Positions 8,412 through 16,592 of a stretch of 64,000 nt of DNA are shown here, one piece after another. The position numbers and the translations under genes are program-made. The notes beneath the pieces were generated by a model. The model saw only the letters and a list, made by a program, of their open reading frames with translations, was not told the DNA's origin and made no database searches. The stretch covers positions 248,001 to 312,000 of the forward strand of contig CAVTIZ010000003.1 in NCBI GenBank assembly GCA_963735045.1, read 5' to 3'. Numbering within the stretch: position 1 is the first letter of the stretch; every line of letters begins with the position of its first letter. The DNA is from Salsipaludibacter sp963735045. Lineage in GTDB: Bacteria > Actinomycetota > Nitriliruptoria > Nitriliruptorales > Nitriliruptoraceae.

Positions 8412-9233
8412 ATGTCCGCCACCACCCGCGCCACCACGTCCCCGACCACCCCGTCGCCCCTCGACGCCACCCCGTCGGCCGTCCCTGCGAGGACGTCTGC
8501 CCGGACCCGGTCGTGGTCCCGCCGCGACGCCGCGCGGATCGCGGGCGGGGGCTACGTGCTGCTGTTCGCCCTGGCCGTCTTCGCCAACTTCACCGTGTTC
8601 GAGCGGCTGGTCGTCCCCGGCGACGCCGCGGCGACCACGGCCAACCTCGCCGCCGAACCGACCCTGTTCCGACTCGGGATCGTGGCCTTCCTCGTCGTCT
8701 TCGTCGTCGACGTGGTGGTCGCGTGGGCGCTGCACCTGCTGTTCCGCGACGTCGACCGGGACGCCTCACTGCTGGCGGCGTGGTCGCGGCTGGTCTACAC
8801 GGTGTTGCTGGGTGCGGCGCTGGTGTTCGCCGTCCAGGCGCTCGAGCTGGCGACCTCGCCGGCGCTGATCGACGCACTCGACCCGGCCGCGCGTGAAGCG
8901 CAGGTGCTGCTCGCGATGGGCGCCTTCGACACCGCGTGGCTGGTCGGGCTGGCCGCGTTCGGGCTGCACCTGGTGCTGCTGGGTCGGCTGGTCGCGCGAT
9001 CCGGGGAGGCGTCGCGGCTGCTGGGGTGGCTGCTGGTCGTGGCCGGGACCGCCTACGTCGTCGACACCGTCACCCACCTGGTCGTGGCCGACTACGAGGC
9101 GATCGCGATGGCCATGCTGGCGCTGGTCGCGGTCCCCTCGGTGGTCGCGGAGGGCTGGACCGCGGTGTGGCTGCTGCGCCGCGCCGGACGTGACGGCGAC
9201 GGCGGGGCGGGCGCCGAGGTGTCGCCCGCCTGA
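8412..9233 (+). CDS. DUF4386-family integral membrane protein
   Basis: A 273-residue protein with a disordered Ser/Thr/Pro N-terminus (about 35 residues) followed by six or so hydrophobic segments, starting with AARIAGGGYVLLFALAVFAN, the entry signature of DUF4386 proteins. Members are small multipass membrane proteins of unknown biochemical role, often beside regulators and oxidoreductases. CGGAG at 8401-8405 supports ATG 8412. It lies 84 bp after the oxidoreductase and is probably in the same TetR-controlled unit. Function is not known; a transport or sensing accessory role would be a guess. Confidence 0.8.
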   Translation: MSATTRATTSPTTPSPLDATPSAVPARTSARTRSWSRRDAARIAGGGYVLLFALAVFANFTVFERLVVPGDAAATTANLAAEPTLFRLGIVAFLVVFVVDVVVAWALHLLFRDVDRDASLLAAWSRLVYTVLLGAALVFAVQALELATSPALIDALDPAAREAQVLLAMGAFDTAWLVGLAAFGLHLVLLGRLVARSGEASRLLGWLLVVAGTAYVVDTVTHLVVADYEAIAMAMLALVAVPSVVAEGWTAVWLLRRAGRDGDGGAGAEVSPA

Positions 9234-9264
9234 CCGTCGCACACGTACGGACGATCGGTCCCCT

Positions 9265-9339
9265 CGAGGTCGTGGGGGCACCGGGGACGGCCGCCGATCG
9301 GGATCGTGGCGCGCGCGTCGATCCGGCGCCACGACCTCG
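9265..9339. repeat. 11-bp inverted repeat between convergent genes
   Basis: CGAGGTCGTGG (9265-9275) is matched by its exact complement CCACGACCTCG (9329-9339), with a 53-base loop. It lies between the end of the DUF4386 gene and the end of the pckA remnant, which are convergent. The long loop and absence of a T-run make it a weak candidate bidirectional terminator. Confidence 0.3.
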
Positions 9340-9409
9340 ATCCGACCCGGCGCGTCGGGAGGGTCGTGGCCAGGGGTCACGCGCCCGGGGCGGCCGGCCC
9401 GGGCGCGGA

Positions 9410-10595
9410 TCAGGCGATCGTGCGGCCGGCGGCGGCCAGGTCGGGTCCGGCGCGATCGGCGAACTCGTCGAAGTTCTTGGCGAAGCGTGTCGCCAGCTCC
9501 TGCGCCGCGTCGTCGTAGTCCTCAGGGGTCGTCCCAGGTCGACCGCGGGTCGAGTTGGTCGTCGGGCACCCCGGGCACCGCGGTCGGCACCGCGAACCCG
9601 AAGGTCGGGTCGGTGCGGGTGGCGACGTCGTCGAGGTCACCGTCGATCGCCGCTCGGATCACGGCCCGCGATGTCGCGATGGGGAAGCGCTCGCCGACGC
9701 CGTACGGGCCCCCGACCCAGCCGGTGTCGACCAGCCAGACCTGCACGTCGTGCTCGGCGATCTTGGTCCCGAGCAGGTCGGCGTAGACGGCCGGGTGCAG
9801 GGGCATGAACGGGGCGCCGAAGCAGGCCGAGAAGGTCGCCTGGGGCTCCTGCACGCCGCGCTCGGTCCCGGCGACCTTGGCGGTGTGGCCGGAGATGAAG
9901 TGGTACCGGGCCTGTTCGGGAGTCAGTCGGGCGATCGGGGGCAGCACTCCGAACGCGTCACAGGTCAGCATGAGACGTGGCGTGGGTGGCCCGCCATGCC
10001 GTCGGCGTCCACGTTGTCCAGGTGGGTCAACGGGTAGGCGCCACGGGTGTTCTCGGTGGTGGCGTGGTCGAGGTCGATCCGGTGGTCGGGTCCATGGTGA
10101 CGTTCTCGAGCACAGTGCCGAATTGACGTGTGGTGCGGTGGATCTCCGGCTCGGCGGTGTCCGACAGGCGGATCATCTTGGCATGGCAACCACCCTCGAT
10201 GTTGAAGATGCCCTTGTCGTCCCAGGCGATCTCGTCGTCGCCGATCATGGCCCGGCCGGCCTCGGTCGACAGCGTCGTCTTGCCCGTGCCCGACAAGCCG
10301 AAGAACACCGCGCTGTCCCCGTCGGCACCGACGTTGGCCGACGAGTGCAGGCTCAGGACGCCCTGCTGCGGGAGCAGGAAGTTCATGACGGTGAAGATCG
10401 ACTTCTTGATCTCGCCCGCGTAGCCGGTGCCGCCGATGACGACCATCCGGCGGGCGACGTCGAGCAGGATGAACGCCTCGCCGTGGGTGTGGTCGAGCCG
10501 CGGGTCGGCCTGGAAGTCGGGGCAGTGCACCACCGTCCAGTCCGGCTCGAAGTCGGCCAGCACGTCCGGGTCGAACCACCCGAGTGCCCGCGCGG
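9410..10595 (-). pseudogene. pckA: ATP-dependent phosphoenolpyruvate carboxykinase, 5'-truncated and frameshifted
   Basis: The protein similarity starts about residue 150 of a normal ~530-residue enzyme (FEPDWTVVHCPDFQADPR) and runs to the end. It includes the P-loop FFGLSGTGKTTLS, the metal-site ENTRGAYPL and TCDAFGVLPPIARLTPEQA. ATP-type PEPCK makes PEP from oxaloacetate in gluconeogenesis. Three single-base shifts are needed to follow it: near 10079 and 9972 (one base missing each) and near 9522 (one extra base). The first third of the gene is absent; the next gene upstream ends at 10728. The truncation means it cannot make a whole enzyme even if the shifts are sequencing errors. Whether an intact pckA or pckG exists elsewhere cannot be seen. 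Confidence 0.9.
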
Positions 10596-10727
10596 CGGCG
10601 AGGCCACCGGCCCCGCCCGGCGATCCCGGCGGGGTGTGGTCGGCCGTGGATGCCCTCGCACCGGGTCGCCACCGCGACCGCCGTCGGACCCCGGCCGTCG
10701 GCGGGCAGCCGGCACGGTCCGCATGGG

Positions 10728-12002
10728 TCAGGGGCCGTCCCGGGTCGTGGTCGTGGCCCTGGTCGGGGTGCGATCGGCGAGCAGGCCGACCACCACCACG
10801 GCCACCGGCAGCACCAGCAGCAGGCGCAGGACCGGGAGGTAGCTGCCGGTGAGGTCGCGACCCAGCGACACCAGGAAGGGTGCCACGGCGGTGCCGAGCA
10901 CGGTCAGGGTCATGACCACGCCACGGATCGAGCCGAGGTGGCGTGTCCCGAAGATCCTGGGCAGCGCGGCGGCCTCCAGGGCCCGGGCGCTGCCTCCCGC
11001 GGCCCCGAACGCCGCCCCGTACAGCATGGCCGTCAGGCCGGGCGAGACCCACGGCAGCACCAGGATCGCGGCGGCGAGGCAGGCCATCGACACGGCCAGG
11101 ACCAGTCGCGGCCGGACATGGTCGACCAGCACACCGGTCGCCAGCGTCGCGGCCAGCGCGGCGGCCGTCTGGGGGATGAAGTTGGCGGCAGCCTCGAGCG
11201 GCGTGAGTCCCTGCTCGCCGAGGATCGACACCTGGTGGAACGCCAGTGCGGTCCCGACCAGGCCGGTCGCGACGACCCCGCCGGCCAGCGCCCAGAACAT
11301 CGGTGCCCGCACGGCCTCGGCCCGCGTCACGCCCCACACCGGCCGTTCGGGCTCGTCCTCGGTCGGGGCGATGCCGTCGACGTGTTCGCCGAGGTCGGCC
11401 GGCGTGTCGTGCATGGCGAAGCGGGCGATGGCCAGGCACACCACGCCGACGACGCAGGCGGCGACGACCCACGCGTTGCGCCATCCCACGACGGCGATGA
11501 CGCCCGCCAGGGCCAGTGGCACGACGGTCATGATCGCCTGGCCGCCGGCCGCGGACCAGCCCACGGCCTGGCCGCGACGGCGGTCGAACCAGTGCGCGAC
11601 CGCGGTCGTGGAGATCAGCGACAGCGCGCCCTGCCCCAGCATCCGGATGCCGATGAAGCCAAGCGCGAGCGACACGATGCCGGCGACCCCGGCCATCGCC
11701 GCCAGCACCACGGCGAAGGCCGACCCGACGGCGGTCAGCGTGAAGCGCATGCCGCGCCGGTCCATCAGCCGCCCGAACCACGGCATCGTCCATGCCCCGG
11801 CGAGCGTGCCCACCAGGTAGGCGCCGGCCACCTGCGACCGGGTCAGGTCCAGCCCGGCCATCATCGGGTCGATGAACACCGACACGCCGGCGGTCTGGCC
11901 CGGCGCCGTCATCCCGAGCGTGACGGCGCACCAGGCCACGATCCGCCAACCGTGGAACGTGGGTGCGGACCGTTCCCGGCGTGGGAGCTGGAGCAACGAC
12001 AC
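10728..12002 (-). CDS. Major facilitator superfamily transporter
   Basis: A 424-residue membrane protein with about 12 hydrophobic helices. The loop GRLMDRRGMR between helices 2 and 3 is the MFS motif A, and FDRRRGQAVGWSAAGG after helix 4 resembles the monocarboxylate/oxalate-formate branch (start of helix 5). A central cytoplasmic loop (about residues 190-220) is Glu/Pro-rich. It likely exports or imports a small organic anion or drug by proton coupling; the substrate is not predictable. GTG 12002 is preferred because residues upstream of it are Arg/Ser-rich and not family-like; the start is uncertain by up to 39 codons. It lies immediately upstream of the truncated pckA on the same strand. 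Confidence 0.85.
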   Translation of the reverse strand: MSLLQLPRRERSAPTFHGWRIVAWCAVTLGMTAPGQTAGVSVFIDPMMAGLDLTRSQVAGAYLVGTLAGAWTMPWFGRLMDRRGMRFTLTAVGSAFAVVLAAMAGVAGIVSLALGFIGIRMLGQGALSLISTTAVAHWFDRRRGQAVGWSAAGGQAIMTVVPLALAGVIAVVGWRNAWVVAACVVGVVCLAIARFAMHDTPADLGEHVDGIAPTEDEPERPVWGVTRAEAVRAPMFWALAGGVVATGLVGTALAFHQVSILGEQGLTPLEAAANFIPQTAAALAATLATGVLVDHVRPRLVLAVSMACLAAAILVLPWVSPGLTAMLYGAAFGAAGGSARALEAAALPRIFGTRHLGSIRGVVMTLTVLGTAVAPFLVSLGRDLTGSYLPVLRLLLVLPVAVVVVGLLADRTPTRATTTTRDGP

Positions 12003-12186
12003 GACGAGCCCCTGGGACCGGGAAGGAGGGCGACCGGTCGAGGACACGCGACCGGCGCGAACAGCCCGCGACCGTATCGTCGCGCCTCGCGCCGTCGAGT
12101 GCGCTCGGCCGCTCGGCACCGGTCAGGCCGAGACGGGCTGGCCAGTCGGCACCCGACCACGTCGGGGACCGCCGGATCGCGAGTGC

Positions 12187-13206
12187 TCAGTCGTGCCCGA
12201 GGTCGAACACGAGGCGGGCGGGGACCTGGCCGGCAAGCACCTCGTCGACGCAGTCGTTGACGTCGTCGAGCGCACGGGTCTCACTGACGACGCGCGTGTG
12301 GCCGGCGGCGTGCAGGGCGAAGGCCTCGGCGAGGTCGTTGCGGGTCCCCACCAGCGATCCCTGCACGCGGATGCCCTGCAGCACGGTCTTCATCACCGGG
12401 ATGGTCAGGGCGTCGTCGGCGGGCAGGCCGACCAGCACCAGTCGTCCGCGGGGGGCGAGCGCGGCGTGGGCCGCCCGCATGGCCGGTGGTGACGGCACCG
12501 CGACCAAGGCGATGTCGGGTCGCCGACCGATCGCCTTGAGCTGTGCTCGCTGGTCACCGCGCGCGTCGACGACGTGGTCCGCGCCGAGCTCCTCGGCGAG
12601 CTCCAGCTTGGCGTCCTCGACGTCAACGGCGATGGTCTCACAGCCGAACACCCGTGCGTACTGCAGTCCGAGGTGGCCGAGTCCGCCGATGCCCACCACC
12701 ATCACGGTCTCGGCCGGCTGGGGGGTCGCCGACTTCAGCGCGGCATAGGTGGTCACCCCGGCACAGCTGAGCGGGGCGGCGTCGATCGGGTCGACGCCGT
12801 CGGGGACCGCCACGACGTGGCTGGCCCAGCCGAGCGCGTACTCGGCATGGGTGCCGTCGGTCGTGTAGCCCATGTGGGTCGCCCGCGGGCAGTAGGTCTC
12901 GTGGCCGGCCACGCACTCGCGGCAGCGCCCGCAGGCCTTGGCGATCCACGGCAGGGCCACACGATCACCGACGGCCGGCTCGTCGACGCCGTCCCCGACC
13001 CGTTCGACGATGCCGACGCCCTCGTGGCCGGGGATGCGTGGCAGCCTCGGCCTGCCGGCCCAGTCGCCCTTCGCCAGGTGGATGTCGGTGTGGCACAGCC
13101 CACTGGCCTCGATCCGGACCAGCACCTGGCCGGCAGACGGCTCGGGGACCTCGACGTCCCGGACGTCCAGCGGCGCCCCGAACTCGGTGATCACGACAGC
13201 CTTCAC
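12187..13206 (-). CDS. adhP: Zinc-dependent alcohol dehydrogenase (AdhP-like)
   Basis: A 339-residue medium-chain alcohol dehydrogenase. Catalytic-zinc ligands are in SGLCHTDIH (Cys37) and GHEGVG (His). The structural-zinc tetrad is in CGRCRECVAGHETYC. The nucleotide-binding turn is VVGIGGLGHLGLQYA, with an acidic residue (AVDVED) after the second strand indicating NAD preference. It would interconvert primary alcohols and aldehydes in the cytoplasm. GTG 13206 is preceded by an AGAGGA-like site. It is monocistronic as far as seen, with MFS and pckA remnant genes downstream on the same strand after a 184-bp gap. Confidence 0.92.
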   Translation of the reverse strand: MKAVVITEFGAPLDVRDVEVPEPSAGQVLVRIEASGLCHTDIHLAKGDWAGRPRLPRIPGHEGVGIVERVGDGVDEPAVGDRVALPWIAKACGRCRECVAGHETYCPRATHMGYTTDGTHAEYALGWASHVVAVPDGVDPIDAAPLSCAGVTTYAALKSATPQPAETVMVVGIGGLGHLGLQYARVFGCETIAVDVEDAKLELAEELGADHVVDARGDQRAQLKAIGRRPDIALVAVPSPPAMRAAHAALAPRGRLVLVGLPADDALTIPVMKTVLQGIRVQGSLVGTRNDLAEAFALHAAGHTRVVSETRALDDVNDCVDEVLAGQVPARLVFDLGHD

Positions 13207-13603
13207 GTCTCGTCCTCTCGGTTCGACTCCCCGGCCCCGCGACCCTAGTGGCGCACCGTGCCTGCGACGCCGGACGGGACCGATGCCGTGACCGCAGTGG
13301 AGCGTCGGTCACGATCGTGGGATCCCGCCCGAGGTGTGCACGATGACGTCCAGCGCGGCGACGTCGAGCGGGACGCCTTCCAGCGGGGCGACGACGAGCT
13401 CGCGAGTTCGGCCAGTGACCGATCGATCGTCGCCGGGGGACTCGAGCCGATCGTCGTGGGCGGCTCGGGCCACGGCGTCAGCGGCCTCGTCGCTGGCGAC
13501 CGGGCGTACGTCGTGGTGGGGTGGCACCATGCGACGACCGGTCCCGGTGGTGCCCCGGCCACCGACCGAGGGGCGGACCGACCGGCACGAGGAGGACCCT
13601 GCC
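13207..13603. other. 397-bp divergent intergenic region
   Basis: This gap separates the divergent alcohol dehydrogenase (-) and acetyltransferase (+) genes and should hold both promoters. On the minus strand an ATG at 13530 opens a 73-codon frame ending at 13309 with reasonable codon use, but it has no Shine-Dalgarno and no recognisable domain, so it is not called a gene. No palindromic operator was noticed. Confidence 0.4.
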
Positions 13604-14821
13604 ATGGCGACCCGACCGGCGACCGACGACGACCACGACGCGATCATTCGCGTCTACCGCGAAGTGGGGTGGATCGAGGACGGCGAGGCCGCCCACCTCG
13701 AACCCTGGCTGGCCGACGCGGCCACCCTGGTCGGGACGGTCGACGACGCGCCCGAGGCCGTGGGGACCCGCCACGCCGGCCACATCCTCGTCGACGCGAC
13801 CGACCTGCCCTTCGCGGCGGTCACCTCGATCGCGGTGGCACCGGTCGGGCGCCGCCGGGGCCTGGCGAGTGCCCTGACGGCCCGCACGGTGGCCGAGGCC
13901 GCCGACGACGGGTTCGCGCTCGCCCTGCTCGGCATCTTCGACCAGGGGTTCTACGACCGCTTCGGGTTCGGGACCGGCTCCACGACACTGGTGCACCACT
14001 TCGACCCGGCGGCGCTCACGGTCGACCCGCCGACCCGCTCGCCGGTGCGCCTGACCGTCGACGACTGGGAGGAGATCCACCGCGCCACCCGGAACCGCTG
14101 GCGCAGCCACGGCGGGGTGGTCTTCGACGAGCCCGGGTTCCTCCGGGGTGAGCTGGGGTGGGTCAAGCCGTTCCTCGCACTGGGCCTGCGAGACGACGCC
14201 GGCGAGCTGACCGACCTGCTGTGGGGCGAGCCCAAGGGGGAGCACGGGCCATGGAAGCTCAACGCCCTGACCTCCCGCGACCCGGCCGGCCTGCTCGACC
14301 TGCTCGGGCTGCTGCGGATGATGGGCGACCAGGTCCACAGCATCCAGGTGGCCGAGCCCGCCGAGCTGTCACTCGAAGACGTCCTCGACCAGCCGTTCCG
14401 TCACCGCCGGGCGACCAGCAAGGCCGAGCACGCCGCCCACGTCGAGGCCTTCGCGCACTGGCAGGCCCGGATCCTCGACCTCCCGGTCGTGGTCGCCGCG
14501 CGACCCTGGGACGGCCCACCGGTCCGGTTCGTCGTGGAGGTCGACGACCCGCTGGCCCACCGTGACGACGTCACCTTCGACGACGTGCACGGGTCCTGGA
14601 CGGTCGAGCTGGCGGGCGAGTCCACCGCGACTCGCGGCGCCACCGACGACCTGCCGACCCTGCATGCCGGGGTCGGGGCGTTCACCCGGTTGCTGCTGGG
14701 CGTCGCGCCCGCATCGGGGCTCGCGCTGGTCGACCAGCTGGACGGACCGCCGGAGCTGCTGGGTCGGCTCGACCGTGCCCTGGCCACGTCACGGCCCCCC
14801 GACCCCGGCACCTGGTTCTGA
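13604..14821 (+). CDS. Eis-like GNAT N-acetyltransferase
   Basis: A 405-residue protein with the Eis-family layout: an N-terminal GNAT domain with the acetyl-CoA loop VAPVGRRRGLASALT (about residues 85-100) and GIFDQGFYDRFGFG, a second GNAT-like middle domain, and a C-terminal sterol-carrier-like domain ending in a free carboxylate (TWF). Eis proteins are hexameric and acetylate several amines of aminoglycosides and lysines of proteins. The true substrate here is unknown. CGAGGAGGA just upstream supports ATG 13604. It is followed by a long gap before the five-gene helical-protein operon and does not appear to belong to it. Confidence 0.85.
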   Translation: MATRPATDDDHDAIIRVYREVGWIEDGEAAHLEPWLADAATLVGTVDDAPEAVGTRHAGHILVDATDLPFAAVTSIAVAPVGRRRGLASALTARTVAEAADDGFALALLGIFDQGFYDRFGFGTGSTTLVHHFDPAALTVDPPTRSPVRLTVDDWEEIHRATRNRWRSHGGVVFDEPGFLRGELGWVKPFLALGLRDDAGELTDLLWGEPKGEHGPWKLNALTSRDPAGLLDLLGLLRMMGDQVHSIQVAEPAELSLEDVLDQPFRHRRATSKAEHAAHVEAFAHWQARILDLPVVVAARPWDGPPVRFVVEVDDPLAHRDDVTFDDVHGSWTVELAGESTATRGATDDLPTLHAGVGAFTRLLLGVAPASGLALVDQLDGPPELLGRLDRALATSRPPDPGTWF

Positions 14822-15346
14822 CCCGTTCACCCCACCGGCATGTGACGCGTTCGCGATGCCGGTCAGGTGTCGGTGACGGCCGCCCGTCCGTGGCCGCCGG
14901 AGCGAACCCGACACGGCCCGCGGACGATCCGTGCGGCGGCCCGGGGTGGTGCGCCCAGTCCGGTCGTCCGCGAGCCGGACCACGACGTGGCCGGCGGTCG
15001 TCGTGCGAGCCGTCGTCACCCATACCTGCCCGACGCTCCTCACAGAACGCCGCCGATCGGCATCGCGCTCGCCGACCCCGGATCGCGCGGTCCCGTGACT
15101 CCCGTCGTCTGGCAGGGCCGACAGCCGACGCCGGCCTGCCGGTGCGGCCCGGGGCAGGCGGATCCGTTGACAAGGGTGGCGCCAGGTGCGAGAGTGCGTC
15201 CGCAGCGTGATGCCGGCATGGCGAACGGGTCCGACAGGACCCAGCCCCCGACCAGGACCCAACGGGTCTCCCCGCCACCGGACGAGCATGCTCGTGATGC
15301 CCATCACCCTGCGGTCGCGCCCTTCCCTCCCCCAGGAGATCCCCCC
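14822..15346. other. 525-bp region upstream of the five-gene helical-protein operon
   Basis: No believable gene is present. The sequence holds the end of the acetyltransferase transcription unit and the leader of the operon that starts at 15347. One promoter-like sequence is annotated separately (15167-15195). The distance from it to the first ATG (about 150 bases) leaves room for a structured leader or an operator, but no clear palindrome was found. Confidence 0.5.
15167..15195 (+). promoter_or_regulatory. Candidate promoter for the five-gene operon
   Basis: TTGACA at 15167-15172 is a perfect -35 hexamer, rare in such GC-rich DNA. It is followed after 17 bases by GAGAGT (15190-15195), a weak -10 keeping A2, A4 and T6 of the consensus. 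It points toward the ATG at 15347. Support is by motif and position only. Confidence 0.4.
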
Positions 15347-16567
15347 ATGTCGTCGCCCCTGCTCGTCCCGAACAACACGCTCACCATCCGCAACTCGGCG
15401 CCCCCGCCGGACAAGTCGGGTCCGACCCCGCCGGATCGTTTCATCCTCTTCGGCCAGTCGTGGTTGACCATGCAGAACGCGGTGGCGGCCTCGCTCAAGC
15501 TCCCGCTCAACCAGGGGGAGTTCGACACCAAGTACGGGGCCTTCCCGGCCACCGACAAGGCCGAGGTCGACGGCTGCTTCACGGCCATGGCGAACCTGCG
15601 CGACCTGTCGTCGTCCTTCGGTGACCCGAAGACCATCAAGGCCAAGATCGCCGACGACGGCAAGTACCTCTTCACCCAGACGCCCCCCGAGGAGATCTAC
15701 GGCCACATCGCGTGGTTGGCGATACAGATCGAGAACGCGGCATCCACCTTCGACAACACCTTCGCGGTCCTGCAGGATCTGCTGTCGCCCAGCGCGGGCA
15801 CCCCCGCCGAACGGGCCGACAATCTCCGCGCCATCCTCACCGGTGACGGGGGGCTGACCTCGACGGCCTCGGCGATGGGCGACCGAACGGCAACCCTGTC
15901 GTCCAAGCTCGCCACGTTCGACGGCAAGGTCAACGAGGCCTCGTCAGCCATCCTGGAGTACAGCGGTGGCAGCTCACAGATCCTCGCCGACGCCAACAAG
16001 CTGCTGGGCCAGTTGAAGTCCGACATCGACACCATGCAGAAGGCCGCCGACGCCGCCCACACGGCGTGGCGCAACTACACCATCGCGGCGGTGACGACCT
16101 CGGTGGGCATCACCATCCTGTCCGGAGGGCTGTTGTGGTTCGTCGGGTTGGGCCTCGGGATCGGCCTGGGCGTGGCGGCGGCCAAGGAGATGACCCTCTA
16201 CAACAGCCTGACCAACCAGATCGCTGGCAAGGAGGCCGACGTCAAGCAGAAGACGCACCTCGTCACCGACCTCACCGGGCTCAACAAGCAGATGCCGGAC
16301 CTGGTGTCGGCCGTGTCGGAGTTCAAGACCCGCATGGAGGAGGTCGAGGGCGTCTGGACCGACATCGGCGGCAACCTGGCCTACATCGCGTCCAACTACA
16401 CCGACGAGCAGCTGTCCAACTACTCGTGGGTGGTGCAGACGACCAAGATCCTCGACGCCCAGAAGAAGTGGGAGGCCATCGCCGCGACCGCCCAGCAGTT
16501 CACCCAGCACTCGCTCGTCTCCTACGACGCCGGACTGTCGTTCGGCCAGCCGATCACGACCGCCTGA
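15347..16567 (+). CDS. Putative alpha-helical pore-forming toxin subunit with hydrophobic hairpin (operon gene 1)
   Basis: A 406-residue, almost entirely helical protein without signal peptide. Residues about 30-145 form a conserved block (LPLNQGEFDTKYGAF, IADDGKYLF, EEIYGHIAWLAIQIENAAS) that recurs in gene 3. Residues 175-245 and 280-385 look like two long amphipathic arms. Between them, residues about 245-279 are strongly hydrophobic with a glycine-rich turn, a head hairpin like that of ClyA/HBL/Xax/Mak-type alpha-pore-forming toxins. The family assignment rests on this architecture, not on a known motif, and is inference. AGGAGA at 15334-15339 supports ATG 15347. It is the first gene of five. 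Alternatives: a membrane-remodelling or structural coiled-coil protein. Confidence 0.8.
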   Translation: MSSPLLVPNNTLTIRNSAPPPDKSGPTPPDRFILFGQSWLTMQNAVAASLKLPLNQGEFDTKYGAFPATDKAEVDGCFTAMANLRDLSSSFGDPKTIKAKIADDGKYLFTQTPPEEIYGHIAWLAIQIENAASTFDNTFAVLQDLLSPSAGTPAERADNLRAILTGDGGLTSTASAMGDRTATLSSKLATFDGKVNEASSAILEYSGGSSQILADANKLLGQLKSDIDTMQKAADAAHTAWRNYTIAAVTTSVGITILSGGLLWFVGLGLGIGLGVAAAKEMTLYNSLTNQIAGKEADVKQKTHLVTDLTGLNKQMPDLVSAVSEFKTRMEEVEGVWTDIGGNLAYIASNYTDEQLSNYSWVVQTTKILDAQKKWEAIAATAQQFTQHSLVSYDAGLSFGQPITTA

Positions 16568-16592
16568 GGCGGCGACGACGAGGAGTCCGACG

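Noticed and set aside
13309..13530. 73-codon minus-strand frame between adhP and the acetyltransferase
   Set aside because: Codon use is acceptable, but there is no Shine-Dalgarno, no recognisable family and it lies where promoters are expected.
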